The notes under the pieces: generated by a model | Told to the model about the DNA's origin: nothing | Seen by the model: only the letters and a program-made list of their open reading frames with translations | The model's database searches: none | Assembly (NCBI GenBank): GCA_002964805.2 | Contig: PUDQ02000033.1 | Coordinates: 1,674,001 to 1,738,000, forward strand | Direction of reading: 5' to 3' | Source of the DNA: Trametes villosa | Taxonomy: Eukaryota; Basidiomycota; Agaricomycetes; Polyporales; Polyporaceae | Length of the DNA: 64,000 bases | Made by a program: the position numbers and the translations under genes | Shown: positions 12,160 to 21,921 of the stretch, piece by piece | How the letters are laid out: the number at the start of each line of letters is the position of its first letter | How positions within the stretch are numbered: the stretch's first letter is position 1

Positions 12160-12600
12160 ATGCCGCGCCGCTCGCCGCCCACCCCCCTCCGCCTGCACAA
12201 CGGCCCGCTCCCCTCGCGCGGCCAGCCGAAGCACACGCTCCCCTCGCTCCCGCGCCCCGCCTTCTGTGGGCCCGCCGCCGCGCCCGTGCGCGCCGGCCCC
12301 GTGCCCCGCGCGCGCATGGTGCACACCGAGCTCCCGCAGCTCGTCATCCCCGACTACCCCGCGCTCGCCGGGCTCTTCACCGCGACCGCGCTCGATACGG
12401 GGAGTGGCCCGAGCTCACCTACCTCGTCGGCATCCGCGTCGTCGGTGGGGAGCGGGAGGTCGGATTCGTTTGGTGGGGGCAGGAAGAGGAGCAGGGAGTT
12501 CGTGCGGGGGCCGTGGGACCATTCGGGCGCGATCCATGTGCCGTTCGATGTGAGCACGGTGTTGGCGCCGTTAAGGCCTGCGGCTGTGAACGTGCGGTGA
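12160..12600 (+). CDS. Hypothetical 146-residue basic Pro/Ser-rich protein
   Basis: Unrecognised. An intronless ORF starts with MPRRSPPTPLRLHNGPLPSR. It has a Pro/Arg-rich N-terminal third, a short hydrophobic block (ELPQLVIPDYPALAGLF), a Ser/Gly linker, a basic GGGRKRSREF segment that could be a nuclear signal, and a C-terminal RGPWDHSGAIHVPFDV motif that looks ordered. Support for coding is the strong third-position GC bias, which starts at this ATG, and the well-formed UTR intron upstream. The same frame stays open upstream to 11434, but that part is low-complexity Arg/Ser and is interrupted by the predicted UTR intron. No function is proposed. Confidence 0.55.
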   Translation: MPRRSPPTPLRLHNGPLPSRGQPKHTLPSLPRPAFCGPAAAPVRAGPVPRARMVHTELPQLVIPDYPALAGLFTATALDTGSGPSSPTSSASASSVGSGRSDSFGGGRKRSREFVRGPWDHSGAIHVPFDVSTVLAPLRPAAVNVR

Positions 12601-12941
12601 GGAGGGATGAGGTTGGAATGGGATAGGATGGGAAGGTGGAGGTTTTTTCTTTAGGGTGGATTCGACTTTGGAATATGCAGAGCATAGCAGAGAGCAACGA
12701 AGTTACCGCGTTCCTTTTACATCTCACTTGAGTTGTCTGATGCGATATCCGTCAAGACGCAGGGATGGTGATATCAGACCATCGCTCTATTCCCCAAGAG
12801 AAGATGTCTATGGTACAGCCCGCGAGAGGGGTACAACAGCGAGAAGGACGAGTGTGGACGGAGGCGCAGAGAGGAGGAATGGATAGCGCGTGGATCATGC
12901 ATGCGGAGGCCAGTGCAAGGCACCATGTACAGTTGCGCTCG
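12601..12941. other. Convergent 3' region
   Basis: 341 bp between the stop of the 146-residue gene and the stop of TMA7. It holds 3' UTR sequence only; no further feature seen. Confidence 0.4.
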
Positions 12942-13351
12942 TTACTTCTTCCCAGACCTGACGAACAGTTAGATGAGGAGTGGCAGATGCCTGCAAGAAA
13001 ACGCACTTCTTGATACCACCGCCAGGAGCGCCACCTGAGTGGTAGAGGTACTGTCAATGCCGCAGAGCCATTGCCAGACATCGTGCGAGTCGCGCTTACC
13101 CTTCGAAGCTATAGCAAGTTCAGTAAAGCATTAGGGACAGGCTAGCAGGAGTCGATCGCACCTTTGTCCCGCGCCGCCTTCAGAGCAGCTTCCTCTGCCT
13201 TCTTCCGCTGCTGGAAGGCGACGTCCTCCTCATCAAGCTCCTTCTTGTCTTTCTTCGCAGCCTGAATCCACCGTCAGCAACACGTCAGTCGGGTGGCTGA
13301 GATAATGCCGACCTTGAGAGGCTTCAGCTTTCCGCCCTGTCTGCTAGCCAT
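12942..13351 (-). CDS. TMA7: Translation machinery-associated protein 7
   Basis: Small ribosome-associated protein of about 64 residues. Exon 1 gives MASRQGGKLKPLK; exon 2 gives AAKKDKKELDEEDVAFQQRK followed by KAEEAALKAARDK; a short exon gives ASKG; then GGAPGGGIKK; and a 16-nt last coding exon (12942-12957) completes KKSGKK and the stop. Exon order and composition match the nearly invariant eukaryotic family (CCDC72/Tma7), which ends in a Gly-rich loop and a basic tail. ATG at 13351 is the only sensible start. Skipping the last intron would replace the conserved SGKK tail with an unrelated stretch, so annotation of this gene is error-prone. It lies head-to-head with the GH13 gene across a 1.1-kb region. 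Confidence 0.93.
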
Positions 13352-14440
13352 GATCGTTGTGAGATGCGAGGATGCGGGCGCCAAAGGCACGCCGTCCACG
13401 CGGAAAAGCTTGGGAAAACGCGTGCACCGAACTCGAGCCGGGCCGGGCTCGAACGCGCGGCTCGCGGGTCGGCTATTTGACGCCGCTCTCACTCGGTCCC
13501 TTCCTGTCCCTTCACACTTCGGCAACCGCACGCGTTCGAGAGGCTGGCGGACGCGGCGGCCCCACGTCGGCCAATCAGCACTGTTCAGCGGGGCAGCACG
13601 CTGCACGCTGGCAGAGGGAACCGAGGGGAGAACGGTTTCGTCACCGGCTCGCGGATGCCAAGGGCGAGACTGGCCAAGCATTGCCCGCAGGTGAGCCCAC
13701 CGCGTGGCAAGCACGCCGCCGTTTTTGCATTTCTGCGAGGATTGGCGGAAAAGCGTCCGGAAGAGGCGTTTCAGACGTGTCACCCGACCCGGTGACCAGG
13801 AACGAAAAGCTTGTCGGCGACAGCCGGCACGCGCGTGATCCGGGCGGAGGCCCAGGAAAAAAAGATGGGTCTGGAGACGGCGACGGCGACGAGAGCGACG
13901 GCGGACGAGGGGATGGGGGGGGCCAGTCCGGGGGAGGAGGCTGAAGTGACAGGATGCGATGCCAGGGCTGCCACGGCTGAGCGCTGTTGGCCCCTGTGCA
14001 GGCAGGCGTCTGTGTGGGGCAGGGGCTTCTGTGGCGGGTGGCAGTGAGATGCGCGGGGCAGCGTCCCAGAAAGGCAGGCGGCGGTCCGATCAGAGTTGTT
14101 GGGAGAGACGTCGCGATGTGTGTCACCCGCCGCCGGCCGAGATCCCTTCCCAGAATTCTTTCCGTCCCACCTGCGACTTTCCCTTTCCCACTCATTTATT
14201 ATTCCTAACTTATTCGCCCGTGATCCCTCCCCGCCGCCAGCCACACGTTCGCCTCCTTCTCTCCGTCGACCATCTCCCGGCGCACCCCAAGCCCCCAGAG
14301 CTCCCCGCGGGTTTCCTTCGAGCTCTCTCCTTCGATACCCTCAGCTCCGCGCTGAGCCCACCTTCCTTTGCCCCCCGCTCATTCTAGCCTGGCCTGACAC
14401 TTGCATGCTCTGAAACATACCCCGCCTGGAGCAACTCACC
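13352..14440. promoter_or_regulatory. Divergent region TMA7 / GH13 alpha-glucanotransferase-like gene
   Basis: 1.09 kb. A CCAAT box (13571-13575) lies 220 bp upstream of TMA7. A purine-rich GAC/GGC low-complexity stretch lies at 13870-13945. An AT-rich TTTATTATT block near 14194 and pyrimidine-rich DNA (14220-14390) precede the GH13 start. No coding sequence is supportable here. Confidence 0.5.
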
Positions 14441-16747
14441 ATGCAGCACCTCCTCAGCCTCCTCCTCGCCGTCTCCCTCGTCACCACAGCCTACGCTGCG
14501 ACTGCCGAGGAATGGCGCAAACGGTCGATCTACCAGTGAGTCGCGTTATACTGCGCCGCAGAGGAGCGGGGGGAAACATCTCAACAGGATCATCACCGAC
14601 CGCTACGCGCTCCCCGAAGGCGCGGACCTCACTGCGTGCGACCCTGCTAAGCAATCCTTCTGTGGCGGAAAGTGGTCAACTATCAAGGATAACTTGGACT
14701 ACATCCAGGACGCGGGATTCACTGCCAGTACGTCCTAACCGGTCTACACGTATATCCTACCTGCGAACGCGTATACTTTAGTCTGGATCAGCCCGGTCTC
14801 CCAGAACTACGACGGCCCCCGCACGCCCTACGGTGACGCCTACCACGGATACTGGATTTCCGACGCGTCGAAGCTCAACTCGCGCTTTGGCACGGCCGAC
14901 GACCTGAAGGCCCTCTCGGACGAGCTTCACCGCCGTGGGATGTAAGGCACCTGCTTCTGGCTGTGGCGGGCGCGTGTGACTGATGTGCGGATAGGTATCT
15001 CATGGTGGACGTCGTCGTGAACAACGTCATGGCCTTGGAAACGGATCCCGACCTGTCGAACTACATGTTCAAGGACAAGGTTTGTCCGGCCGCTCTACAC
15101 GCGTGATGGGAAGACTGATCGCCGCTGCGGTTCTATAGTCACAGTACCACTCGTACTGCCCGATCCAGTGGGGTAACACTACTAGCGAGCAGAACTGCTG
15201 GCTCGGCGACACCAAGGTCACTTTGCCCGATGTCAACACCCAGGACCCGTCGGTTGTTTCTGCCTACACGGCGTGGATCAAGGCACTCGTGCAGCAGTTC
15301 AACATCGACGGTCTCCGTATTGATGGTGCGTTACCACCATCTGATCATATCAGGATCGAAGCGTGCGTACTGAATGGCACATTGCTCCCATCCTGCAGCG
15401 GCGAAGTGAGCAACCACACTACTCCCACCTAAAGATAGCGCGCAGTTTTGACCTCTGGCTACAGGCACGTGAACATGGACTTCTGGCCGAAGTTCTGCGA
15501 AGCTGCGGGTGTCTACTGTATTGGCGAAGTCTTCGATGCTGATGCCGGGTGAGTGGCAGATGCGCCTCACGGGAACAACCGTAGCACGCTGAACAGTCGA
15601 CAGCGAAGCCCTCGAGTGGCAGGGCAAGCAGGCGCTCGACGCGATCCTGAACTACCCGATGTACAACGCGCTCGTTCAGGCGTTCACCATCCCGGGCCCA
15701 CAGAACATGAGCGCCGTCACGGACATGATTGCGCAGATCAAGCAGAAGTCTGCGGTACGGCTATTCACTCCGCCGGCCCTGAGAGCAGTGCTCATTCGGG
15801 AATGCTGTTTTGTAGGACCCGACTCTCCTGGGCAACTTCCTTGAGGACCAGGATGTTCCCCGCTGGGCCAGTCTTTCGGTCGACCCCCAGAGTCTCTGGA
15901 ACGCCATGATCTTCAACTTCATGTCTGACGGGTGAGCTGCTCTTCGCAAACACGATAATCCAACAGGAGACATCTGACGCGCCTGTGCAGTATCCCGATC
16001 GTCTACTATGGACAGGAGCAGGGCTTCAACGGTAACGCCGACCCTATGAACCGTGAGCCTCTGTGGCCGTCGAAGTACACGAACACCACTACCTACCAGC
16101 TCATCACTAAGCTCAACAAGGTACAGTGTACTCACTTATTCTCGCCTGAGCGTGGCTGACCTCCCGCGTCAGCTCCGGAACTTCCTGGTCAACAGCACGG
16201 AAGACTGGGTTACGAGCCAGGTCCAGGTTCTCAGCCAGACCCATGAGGGCATCGCGTTCATGAAGGGTGACGTCGTCACGGTTCTGACCAACATCGGCTC
16301 CCCCGTAAGCCTCTGATCGCGGATGTCTTGGCATGTGCGAGGCTGACGCTTGATTCCGATCCCAGCCCGCGAACGTCAGCATCTCCGCACACACGCCGTT
16401 CGACGCCAGCCTCTCGACCACGGAGTTCGTGCCTTTCCCCGCCTCCGTGAATGATGTCGATCATTGCTGACTGTCTCCTTAGCATCCTGACCTGCCGCCA
16501 GTACGCGGTTGGCAGCAACGGCAGCATCGAGGTCGAGTACTCCAAGGGCGGCGTCCCCGTTATCCTCGTCCCCGACACCAAGCTCGACAACTCCGGCCTC
16601 TGCGGGCACACCGCCGCCGCGGTCGTGTCCGAGAAGGGCGCGCAGGGCAACGTCAGCAACGCGAACAGCGCGCCCGGGCACCTCGCTGCGACGTCGCTTG
16701 CGCTCTTTGCGAGCGTCGTTGCGGCCGTCTTGTCCGCGGCGCTGTGA
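14441..16747 (+). CDS. Secreted GPI-anchored GH13 protein, AgtA-like alpha-glucanotransferase
   Basis: Member of the fungal alpha-amylase family (about 540 residues). Signal peptide [19 protein letters not shown] is followed by a GH13 barrel with [11 protein letters not shown], nucleophile region LRIDAAKHV and acid GEVFD. Two histidines that are nearly invariant in true amylases are replaced: region I reads DVVVNN (Asn codon 15023-15025) and region IV reads EDQD (Gln codon 15849-15851). These positions are also altered in the Aspergillus GPI-anchored AgtA enzymes, which act as 4-alpha-glucanotransferases in wall alpha-glucan synthesis. The C-terminus is a Ser/Asn-rich region ending in a hydrophobic tail ([17 protein letters not shown]), typical of a GPI signal. 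Region II is split by two introns around a 7-nt exon (15399-15405). A cell-wall role is inferred. Confidence 0.93.
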
Positions 16748-17425
16748 TCCCCCCTCCCTGCCCCTACTCCCCACCTCTCACTTCCGCTCCCCGCTCGTCG
16801 ACGTGGAGATGTGACGACGTCTTCCAGTCTAACGTGTTACGCCCGCACGCGCCTCACGCTCACGATCCTCGCACGCCCCGCCCCGCCCCGACGAGACACT
16901 ACCCCCTTTCCCTGGGTCTGCTTCTGTTCCCCTCCGGATGCCCGCCTCGGCGCGGCCTAATACCTCCCAACACGGCTCCCTGCCCTTTCCTCTTCCGCCA
17001 TGGTGGCGGGACTCGGGAAGGGATGGCGGGGGGCCGGTTCGTGTCTGTACTACTTCGTGTGTCGGTCTTTACCCTGGAGCGCTTCGGTTCGGTTTCTTCG
17101 TGATGTAGTACTTACTTCGTGTTTCGTGTAGGTGTCAGGGATTGGATGGTTTAATGGTGTACGAGTACGCGCACATCCCATCTCGCAGGCTCTTTGGCGC
17201 GACGACGTGTGACGCTGGCAAGCTGTAACTCACCGGCATGCATGTGGTAGCCGTACTACGTTGGGGGCTCCGCTGTCAGCCTCCATAGTAAGTTACTGAA
17301 TACGCCGATCGCGAAGCCTCGAGGGCGGTGGCTTGTGAAGTAGCCGGGCAGCCACGAGCCGCTGGTAAATGGGGGTAAACAGCAGCAAACTCTTGCGCGC
17401 TGAGCAGAAGCGCCGACATCGGGCG
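16748..17425. other. Intergenic region downstream of the GH13 gene
   Basis: 678 bp. A pyrimidine-rich 3' flank (16748-16990) is followed by unremarkable DNA up to the first MYND duplication unit. No ORF or RNA gene recognised. Confidence 0.4.
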
Positions 17426-19500
17426 GCGTTCAACGTTTAGCGTCTACAAATGTGGCCACGACAGTTTCAACCTGAACACTTGCGCGACCAACACGACCTC
17501 GTCGGCTTCTGTTCGCGACGCTCGCCTGCCGTGAAAAGGACCCCAACACACGACGCACTGGTAACGTGTCCGGGTAACGTCGGGACACGCTTACAGCCTG
17601 AGGATCGCTCCGATGCTCCCTCCCCTCGGAATTCTTGGGAGTATTGGTGAGCCTTGTTGCGTTTTAGTACCATGAACAAGCTCCCTCTTCTGACAATGGT
17701 TGCCATCCAGTATGTCATGGTCTGCTTAGATCTCCGGGACGTACCTCATTGTATCGAAAATTCCGACGCCACTGGCAGCCCCCGCTCGCAACATGGTTCG
17801 TGACTCACGAGCAGCGAGCCTGCCCGAGTTCTGCATCGACTAGCGCCTGAACCGTATTCAGATGTCGACGTCGACTCAACAATGGCCGAGGCCGCTGGCT
17901 CTGGCTCCGCCTCCTAGCAACGTCGAGAGGTGTGGCATGCGATGAAGAGCCTGCACAAAGGCTCTATCGCTTGGACAGCCAGACAGCTCCGCATGCGCTT
18001 CAAATGCCGGGCTATTGCAGGTGTCAGAGTTTGGCTAGTATTCTGGCCAGGAGACGGTGCTATTGCTGCAGCATCTCTACTTAAGGCCCGAGTCCTCTCG
18101 GGAGGGGACCAACAAGCACTCCCCACACCTTCTCACTTCGAGCAGCAACACCATGCCTTTCTCCACTCCCAATACTCACCCGGACGTCATCGCACAGCAA
18201 CATTTCTATGTTCGGGACATCTGCCTCTACGACTACCGTGCCCTGGGCATGCCTAGCTTCGGCCACTCCTCAGCGAACAACCCCCGCGCGAGCCAGTACC
18301 TCGTGAAGCTGCAAGAGCTTACCGCGGCCCAGGACGAGGACGCTCTCCGCGTCCAAAAAGCGCTGAGGTGCGTGTTATTTCCCGGACGTTCTGCGTATGG
18401 TCGGTTTGACACCTCTCGCATACAGTCTTTTGTCGGGCACGGAGACCGGCCACATGTGCGAGGAAGGCGCTCTCGCCTCCCTTGACCCTATCATCACGCG
18501 CAAGTTCAACGATACCCAGGAATGGTGCACCGTGGACGACATGCCCTCCGGCACGGACGGGGCGATATCCGCGCAGGCGCACTCGATCGCGGCCTATGCG
18601 TACTACAGGAAGTACATGGCCGACGAGAGGCACCTCAGGCAGATCAACGCCGACGCCACGCTCGGGTTCGACCGCAGCGCGTACCAGAAGGACCCGCTCG
18701 ACCACTTCGACAACATCCTGAAGGCCGCGTGCCATGCGACGCACGCCGCGGCAGGCGCGTTCGTCAGCCCCGCGGTGCTGATGGCGGGCTTCGCGCTGCG
18801 GGGGCTCGCCGCGCAGGTGGGCGTCGACATGGGCCTGATGCCGTTCTATAGGCCCCTGTGGCGCGCGACGGAGCGTTGGGCGCATGCGGTGAACGTCGTG
18901 AAGCGCGGGCGGGAGGCTGGCGGGCCTGCTCGTGGATACTCCGCGTGCAGCGCGCACGGGTGCACGCTCCTGGGCGTACCCGGCTACAATCCGCGGGGCA
19001 CGCGCCCGTTGAGCTGCTACTGCGGTCTTAGGAAGGTGTGGTACTGCAGCCCCGAGTGTCAGGATCAGGTTCGTCTAGAGCTTTCTGCTCGGTGCTTGGG
19101 GCGCGTCCGGATGCTGACCACGTTGTCTGCAGGATTGGATGCGGCACCAGGCGTCGTGCACGGCCGCCGGGCTCATTCCGCCGCCGACGGCCGTACAATA
19201 TCAGTACGATCTCGCCTACAACGTTCTGTCTGCGATGTACCATCCCGAGAAGCCCCTGACGCGGGCTGAGGCGATCGACGAGGGCGACGTTCAAGGCGAC
19301 CCTTTGGACGGCGTGGCGATGGGGACGGTCGCGGTGCCGTGCCCGTTTGGCACGCCCGGGAAGGAACTGGTGTATATGATGAGGCACTATCCCTGTCAGC
19401 GCCGCCGCTGAACGGTGGTGTGTTTTCCGTGATTTTATCACGTACTGTGCCATAGTGTCTTTCACATTTTTGGGCTGTATGTATGTACTAGGTCTCTGAA
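17426..19500 (+). repeat. Tandem segmental duplication, unit A
   Basis: The unit starts at a 17-bp block (17426-17442) identical to 19784-19800 and ends at GTATGTATGTACTAGGT plus flank, shared with unit B. It includes about 0.73 kb upstream of the MYND gene. Clearly related stretches are ATCTCCGGGACGTAC, GACTCACGAGCAGC, GCCGCCTCCTAGCAACGTC-like sequence and GGCTCTATCGCTTGGAC. A TATA-like TACTTAAG lies near 18079. Divergence is higher upstream than in the coding part. Confidence 0.8.
18153..19411 (+). CDS. MYND-type zinc-finger protein, copy A
   Basis: Three exons, about 375 residues. The first intron follows VQKAL (18368-18424) and the second follows CQDQ (donor GTTCGT, about 19067-19132). 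The N-terminal and central region is mostly helical and has no domain I recognise; it contains SAQAHSIAAYAYYRKYMA and ILKAACHATHAAAGAFVSPA. The C-terminus holds a MYND-like zinc-binding cluster, CSAHGC ... SCYCG ... YCSPECQDQDWMRHQASC, i.e. the typical YCxxxC-x7-HxxxC ending with slightly changed first cysteine spacing. MYND fingers usually bind proline-rich partners. Such proteins are expanded in basidiomycetes and mostly uncharacterised. Start ATG at 18153 matches the aligned start of copy B. Function unknown. Confidence 0.85.
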
Positions 19501-19783
19501 GTGGGTCCTTCTGCCACTCACTCGCTGCCTATGTTTACCTAGTAGTGAGAGCCACTACTAGTTCCCGTCTCGTCTGCCGCAAAATATCTGCGCCTAGACT
19601 ATTGCTGCTACCCTCAGGCTGCTGAGAACCTTGCGTGAAATGCGTCTACAATCCAGCATCTATGCCTGCACTAGCCCCAGCCTTCATAATCCCCTAATTG
19701 ACCGCCGTTCTCCGCCTTCGGTGCTTGGTATCCGCAAATTTCAACGTTAAAGCGTCCATGATCAAGCGTCTACCAAGCGTGAG

Positions 19784-21775
19784 GCGTTCAACGTTTAGCG
19801 CTCGGCGGCCAGCGCTTAGCGTCTACCAAGGCCATAACACGCACAGCTTTCTGAGCACTTCCGCGACTAATGCGGCCTTGTTGACTTTGATTCTCGTTTC
19901 ACGTACTACTATGGGAAAAGGCCACAATACGCGAAGCAATGCGTGGGCGTAATGTCGGGACATGCTCGTAGGATCGGCGTACCATGCTCCCTACCATGGC
20001 ATTCCAGTACAGCGGGTAGTAAGCTCCCCACTGGCCATTTCGACCCCGATTGCTCACACTAATGATACTGCGATTTCCTAAGATCTCCGGGACGTACTTC
20101 GTTGTATCGAAGACGCCACCGTTCACGACTCACGAGCAGCCTGCCGGCCCAAGCTCCGCATTGGTTGGTGCCTCAATCATACTACTCAGATGTCAACTGA
20201 GAAATGAGCTTGGCCGATCGCTTGGGCGCCGCCTCCTAGCAACGTCGGGAGGCGTTCCATGCGAGCCCGAGACTGCACACAGGCTCTATCGCTTGGACGG
20301 CTAGACACCTACGCATACGCTTTACATGCCGGGCTACTACGAGTAGAGTTCGGCCAGAATCTTTGCCTAAAGACCAAGCTACTGCAGCAGCAGCAGTATT
20401 TAAAGCCCGGGTGAGAGGGGGACAGAGGTCAACCAGCACTCCCCACACCCTCTCGCTTCAAACAGCATCACCATGCCTTACTCCACCCCCAAGACTCAGC
20501 CGGACGTGCTCGCCCAGCAACATTTTTACGTTATCAAGCACTGTATGTACGACTACCGCGCCTTGGCCATGAATAGCCTCGGCTACTCCTCAGCGAACAA
20601 CAACCACGCGAGACAGTACCTCGTTCGCCTGGAAGAGTTGACCGCGGCCCAGGACGATAGCGCTCTGCGCGTACAGAAGGCGTTGAGGTGCGTGCTATCC
20701 CCCGGACCTTCCGCGTGTGGTCGTCTTGACACCTCTTGCATACTACAGTTTTTTGTCGGGTGCGCAGACCGGCCACATGTCCGAGGAAGGCGCCCTCTCC
20801 TGTCTCGACCCTATCATCACGCCCTTGAAGCTCAACATGTCCTCCACCACGAACGAGGCCATATGCGCCCAGGCGCACTCGATCGCGTGCTACGCGTATT
20901 ACAGAAAGTACATGGCCAGCCAGGAAGACCTCAACCATGTCATCGCCGACGCCAAGTTCGCATTCGACCGTAGCAATTACCAGGAGAACCCGGTCGACCG
21001 CCTCGACAACATCCTGAAGGCCGCGTGCCACGCCACGCACGCCGCGGCGCGCGGGTTCGTCAGCCCCGCGGTGCTGATGGCGGGCTGCGCGCTGCGGGGG
21101 CTCGCGGCGGAGGCGGGCGTCGACATGCGCCTGATCCCATTCTACAGGCCCCTCTGGCGCGCAACGGAGCGGTGGATCCGTGCGGTCACCGTCCTCGTGA
21201 AGAGCGGGCGGGAGCGTGGGTCCGTGAGGACGTGCGCCGCGTATGGGTGCATGCTCATGAAGAAGACTTCGTACGTTCCGCGGGGCACGCGCCCGTTCGG
21301 CTGCTACTGTGCGCATGGGACTGCCCCGTGGTACTGCAGCCCCGAGTGCCAGGATCAGGTGCGTCTGCTCGGTCCTGGGGGAGCGTCCGTATGCTGACGA
21401 GGTTGTCTGCACTGCAGGATTGGATGCGGCACCAGGCGTGGTGTATCAGCGTCGGGCTCATTCCGCCGCCGAAGGCCGTACAAAAACAGTACGGTCTCGT
21501 CTACAACGTTCTGTCTGCGATGTACGTTCTCAATGAGCCCCTGACGCGGGCTGAGGCGATGGACGAGGGTGATATCCAAGGCGACCCTCTGGACGGCGTG
21601 GCGACCGGGACGGTCGCGGCGCCGTGCCCGTTTGACACGCCCGGGAAGCAAGTGGTGTATGTGATGAGGCACTATCCCTGTCAGCGCCGCTGAGTGGTTT
21701 TCCTGTGATTCTATCATGCACTGTGTAGTGTCTTTGGCGTTTCTTTTAGCTGTATGTATGTACTAGGTCACTGAA
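19784..21775 (+). repeat. Tandem segmental duplication, unit B
   Basis: Second copy of the MYND unit, in the same orientation, 283 bp after unit A. It contains the upstream homology, the complete gene and the 3' flank ending at the shared TGTATGTATGTACTAGGT. A TATA-like TATTTAAA lies near 20397, at the position of TACTTAAG in unit A. In and just before the unit (19740-19830) short motifs such as CAACGTT(T/A)A(A)GCG and AGCGTCTACCAA recur two or three times. Confidence 0.8.
20473..21693 (+). CDS. MYND-type zinc-finger protein, copy B
   Basis: Paralogue of the 18153 gene with the same three-exon structure and about 365 residues. It starts MPYSTPKTQPDVLAQQHFYV, while copy A begins MPFSTPNTHPDVIAQQHFYV. 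The central region is shortened where A has the QEWCTVDDMPSGTDG segment. The MYND cluster is intact (CAAYGC ... GCYCAHGT..WYCSPECQDQDWMRHQAWC). The second intron donor is GTGCGT here rather than GTTCGT. The final stretch (KPLTRAEA in A, EPLTRAEA in B, then DEGD(V/I)QGDPLDGVA) is almost unchanged, so both copies seem to be under constraint. Function unknown. Confidence 0.85.
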
Positions 21776-21921
21776 GCTTTGGGTAGTGGAATGACATCAA
21801 TTATATGAGACAAGACACGTTCCGAGAATGGGGGTCGGGTGTAAGGAAGTACTGTAAAACGTCGCTGCGTAATGAAATGAATGTTGATACCGTGAGCAAC
21901 AGCATCGACGCCATAGCCTGG

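Noticed and set aside
13870..13945. GAC/GGC-rich stretch as a microsatellite or coding repeat
   Set aside because: The repeat unit is irregular and it is not within a supported gene; noted only as low-complexity promoter DNA.
20534..21412. 292-residue minus-strand frame
   Set aside because: Exact antisense of MYND copy B. The corresponding frame in copy A is broken differently, as expected for a shadow.
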